From contig NZ_AP019797.1 of NCBI RefSeq assembly GCF_009936275.1, positions 363,501-427,500 on the forward strand: 64,000 nt of DNA, in the 5' to 3' direction. The position numbers and the translations under genes were made by a program. The notes beneath the pieces are model-generated. The model worked only from the letters and a program-made list of their open reading frames with translations, searched no databases and was not told where the DNA came from. The DNA comes from Rhodothermus marinus (GTDB lineage: Bacteria > Bacteroidota > Rhodothermia > Rhodothermales > Rhodothermaceae). Of this stretch, positions 62,916 to 64,000 are shown in pieces; position 1 is the first letter of the stretch; each line of letters starts with the position of its first letter.

Positions 62916-64000
62916 TCAGTGAGCGGGCACCTCTGCAAAGCCGAGCTGCTCGATCGCGTTGTGCACGTAGGCTTCGGCCAGTTCGGGCGTGGGCGCTTCG
63001 GCATAGACGCGCAACAGCGGCTCGGTGCCCGAAGGCCGGATCAGCACCCAGCCGCGGTCCGTGATATGCTTGAAGCCGTCAAGCGTCTGCACCTCGCGCA
63101 CGGCATCGCCCGCCACTTCCTTCAGGCCACCCGTCTGGCGCAGATGATCCAGCGCCGCCTGCTTTTTCTCCTCGGTCGTGTGCAGGTCGATCCGGTAGAA
63201 GTGGTGCGGCCCGAATTCATCGAACAATTCCTGCACCAGCTCCGAGAGCTTCTTGCCCCGGCGCACCAGCAGCTCGGCCACCAGCAGCCCGATGTAGATC
63301 CCGTCGCGTTCGGGGATGTGGCCCTTGACGGCGATGCCGCCCGATTCTTCACCGCCTACGAGCACGTCGCGCTCGACCATCTGCTTGGCAATGTGCTTGA
63401 AGCCGATGGGCGTCGTCTCGACGCGCAGCCCGTAGGCCTGTCCCATCTTGTCGAGCAGGTGCGTGGTCGAGAACGTTTTGATGATGTCGCCCTTTAAGCC
63501 CTGCTCCTTGTGCAGGTACTTGACCAGCAGGGCCAGAATCTCGTGCGAGGTCACGAAGCGGCCGTTTTCGTCGAACAGGCCGATGCGGTCGGCGTCGCCG
63601 TCGTTGGCCATGCCCAGATCGCATTTTTCGCGGACGACCACTTCGGCCAGCTCCTTCAGGTTGCGCTCGATGGGTTCCGGCGGCTGGCCGTGGAAGCCCG
63701 GGTTCCAGTCGCAATGCAGCTCGACCACGCGGTCGGCGCCCAGCAGGCGGCTGACCAGTCCCTGTGCGGCACCGAACATCGCGTCGTGCGCGACCTTCAG
63801 GTTGCGGGCGATGCCGTCGATGTCCAGCTTCTCCCGGAGCAGGTTCAGGTAGGCCGTGTTCAGGTCGAACAGTTCGATACGGCCGTCACTGACCAGATCG
63901 TCGAAAGCGGGGAGCTCGGCCGGTGGCTCGGCGTCCGGCAGTTCTCGCTCGACTTCGGCGATCATCTCCGGCGAGGCCGGCCCACCGAAGTCCGCCTTGA
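62916..64000 (-). CDS. Phosphoglucomutase/phosphomannomutase, 5' end missing
   Basis: The frame runs off the window at 64000 on the minus strand, so the start codon and the catalytic serine loop lie outside. Visible features are the metal-binding loop MANDGDADRIGLFD, the sugar-binding GGEESGG, and the C-terminal phosphate-binding RPSGTEPLLRVYAEA. These define the alpha-D-phosphohexomutase superfamily, which interconverts hexose 1- and 6-phosphates. The 361 codons present include domains 2-4. If GH130 yields mannose 1-phosphate, a phosphomannomutase activity would connect it to central metabolism, but this gene is not part of the island and its substrate is not decided. Confidence 0.95.
   Translation of the reverse strand, partial: KADFGGPASPEMIAEVERELPDAEPPAELPAFDDLVSDGRIELFDLNTAYLNLLREKLDIDGIARNLKVAHDAMFGAAQGLVSRLLGADRVVELHCDWNPGFHGQPPEPIERNLKELAEVVVREKCDLGMANDGDADRIGLFDENGRFVTSHEILALLVKYLHKEQGLKGDIIKTFSTTHLLDKMGQAYGLRVETTPIGFKHIAKQMVERDVLVGGEESGGIAVKGHIPERDGIYIGLLVAELLVRRGKKLSELVQELFDEFGPHHFYRIDLHTTEEKKQAALDHLRQTGGLKEVAGDAVREVQTLDGFKHITDRGWVLIRPSGTEPLLRVYAEAPTPELAEAYVHNAIEQLGFAEVPAH

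Overview
The window is a GC-rich, densely coded bacterial chromosome segment that best fits a Rhodothermus-like thermophile of the Bacteroidota/Rhodothermota. The reasons are two TonB-dependent receptors with carboxypeptidase-type N-terminal domains, two PorV/PorQ-type proteins, several secreted proteins ending in type IX secretion (T9SS) sorting domains, a GH97 enzyme, a long SecA with a SEC-C tail, and a class II (B12-dependent) ribonucleotide reductase carrying an intein. The genus is inferred from gene content only. Ordinary Shine-Dalgarno sites (for example AGAGGAGG before the PfpI gene) and sigma70-like promoters are visible.

Layout. 1-6.7 kb: a (+) operon of an unknown partial gene, TonB receptor, PorV-like protein, propeller lipoprotein and T9SS-exported nuclease-like protein. 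6.6-15 kb: mostly (-) housekeeping genes (M19 dipeptidase, PfpI, DoxX, SPL-like radical SAM, a membrane protein, and a 2-oxoacid:ferredoxin oxidoreductase pair) plus a DUF4258/DUF2283 pair whose first gene looks frameshifted. 15-21 kb: apaG, thyA, a Phd/PIN toxin-antitoxin pair, folA, and an intein-containing nrdJ. 21-31 kb: a very unusual sensor fusing a periplasmic beta-propeller and Y_Y_Y domain to a chemotaxis-receptor output, then an M20 amidohydrolase, an RsmB-like methyltransferase, a membrane metallophosphoesterase and an EamA transporter.

31-56.5 kb is a glycan-utilisation island. It holds a LacI regulator, a secreted two-module binding protein split by a clean insertion sequence, a TonB receptor, a 1097-residue secreted protein, a PorV-like protein, an ABC sugar importer (binding protein and two permeases), a predicted glycosidase-like lipoprotein, two GH130 proteins, a SurA-like secreted protein, a Gfo/Idh/MocA oxidoreductase, an MsmK/UgpC-type ATPase and a GH97 glycosidase. 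A 15-bp operator matching the cre/LacI consensus lies just downstream of a strong promoter for the GH97 gene, and its 8-bp core recurs between the LacI promoter and its start codon. The proposed flow is outer-membrane capture by the TonB system, trimming in the periplasm, ABC import, and cytoplasmic phosphorolysis by GH130 (beta-mannoside-type chemistry is typical of that family). No SusD homologue was seen. 56.5-64 kb: a small lipoprotein, secA, recN, a free-methionine-sulfoxide reductase-type GAF protein, a bidirectional terminator, and the 3' part of a phosphohexomutase gene.

No tRNA, rRNA, CRISPR array, phage module or replication origin was recognised by eye.
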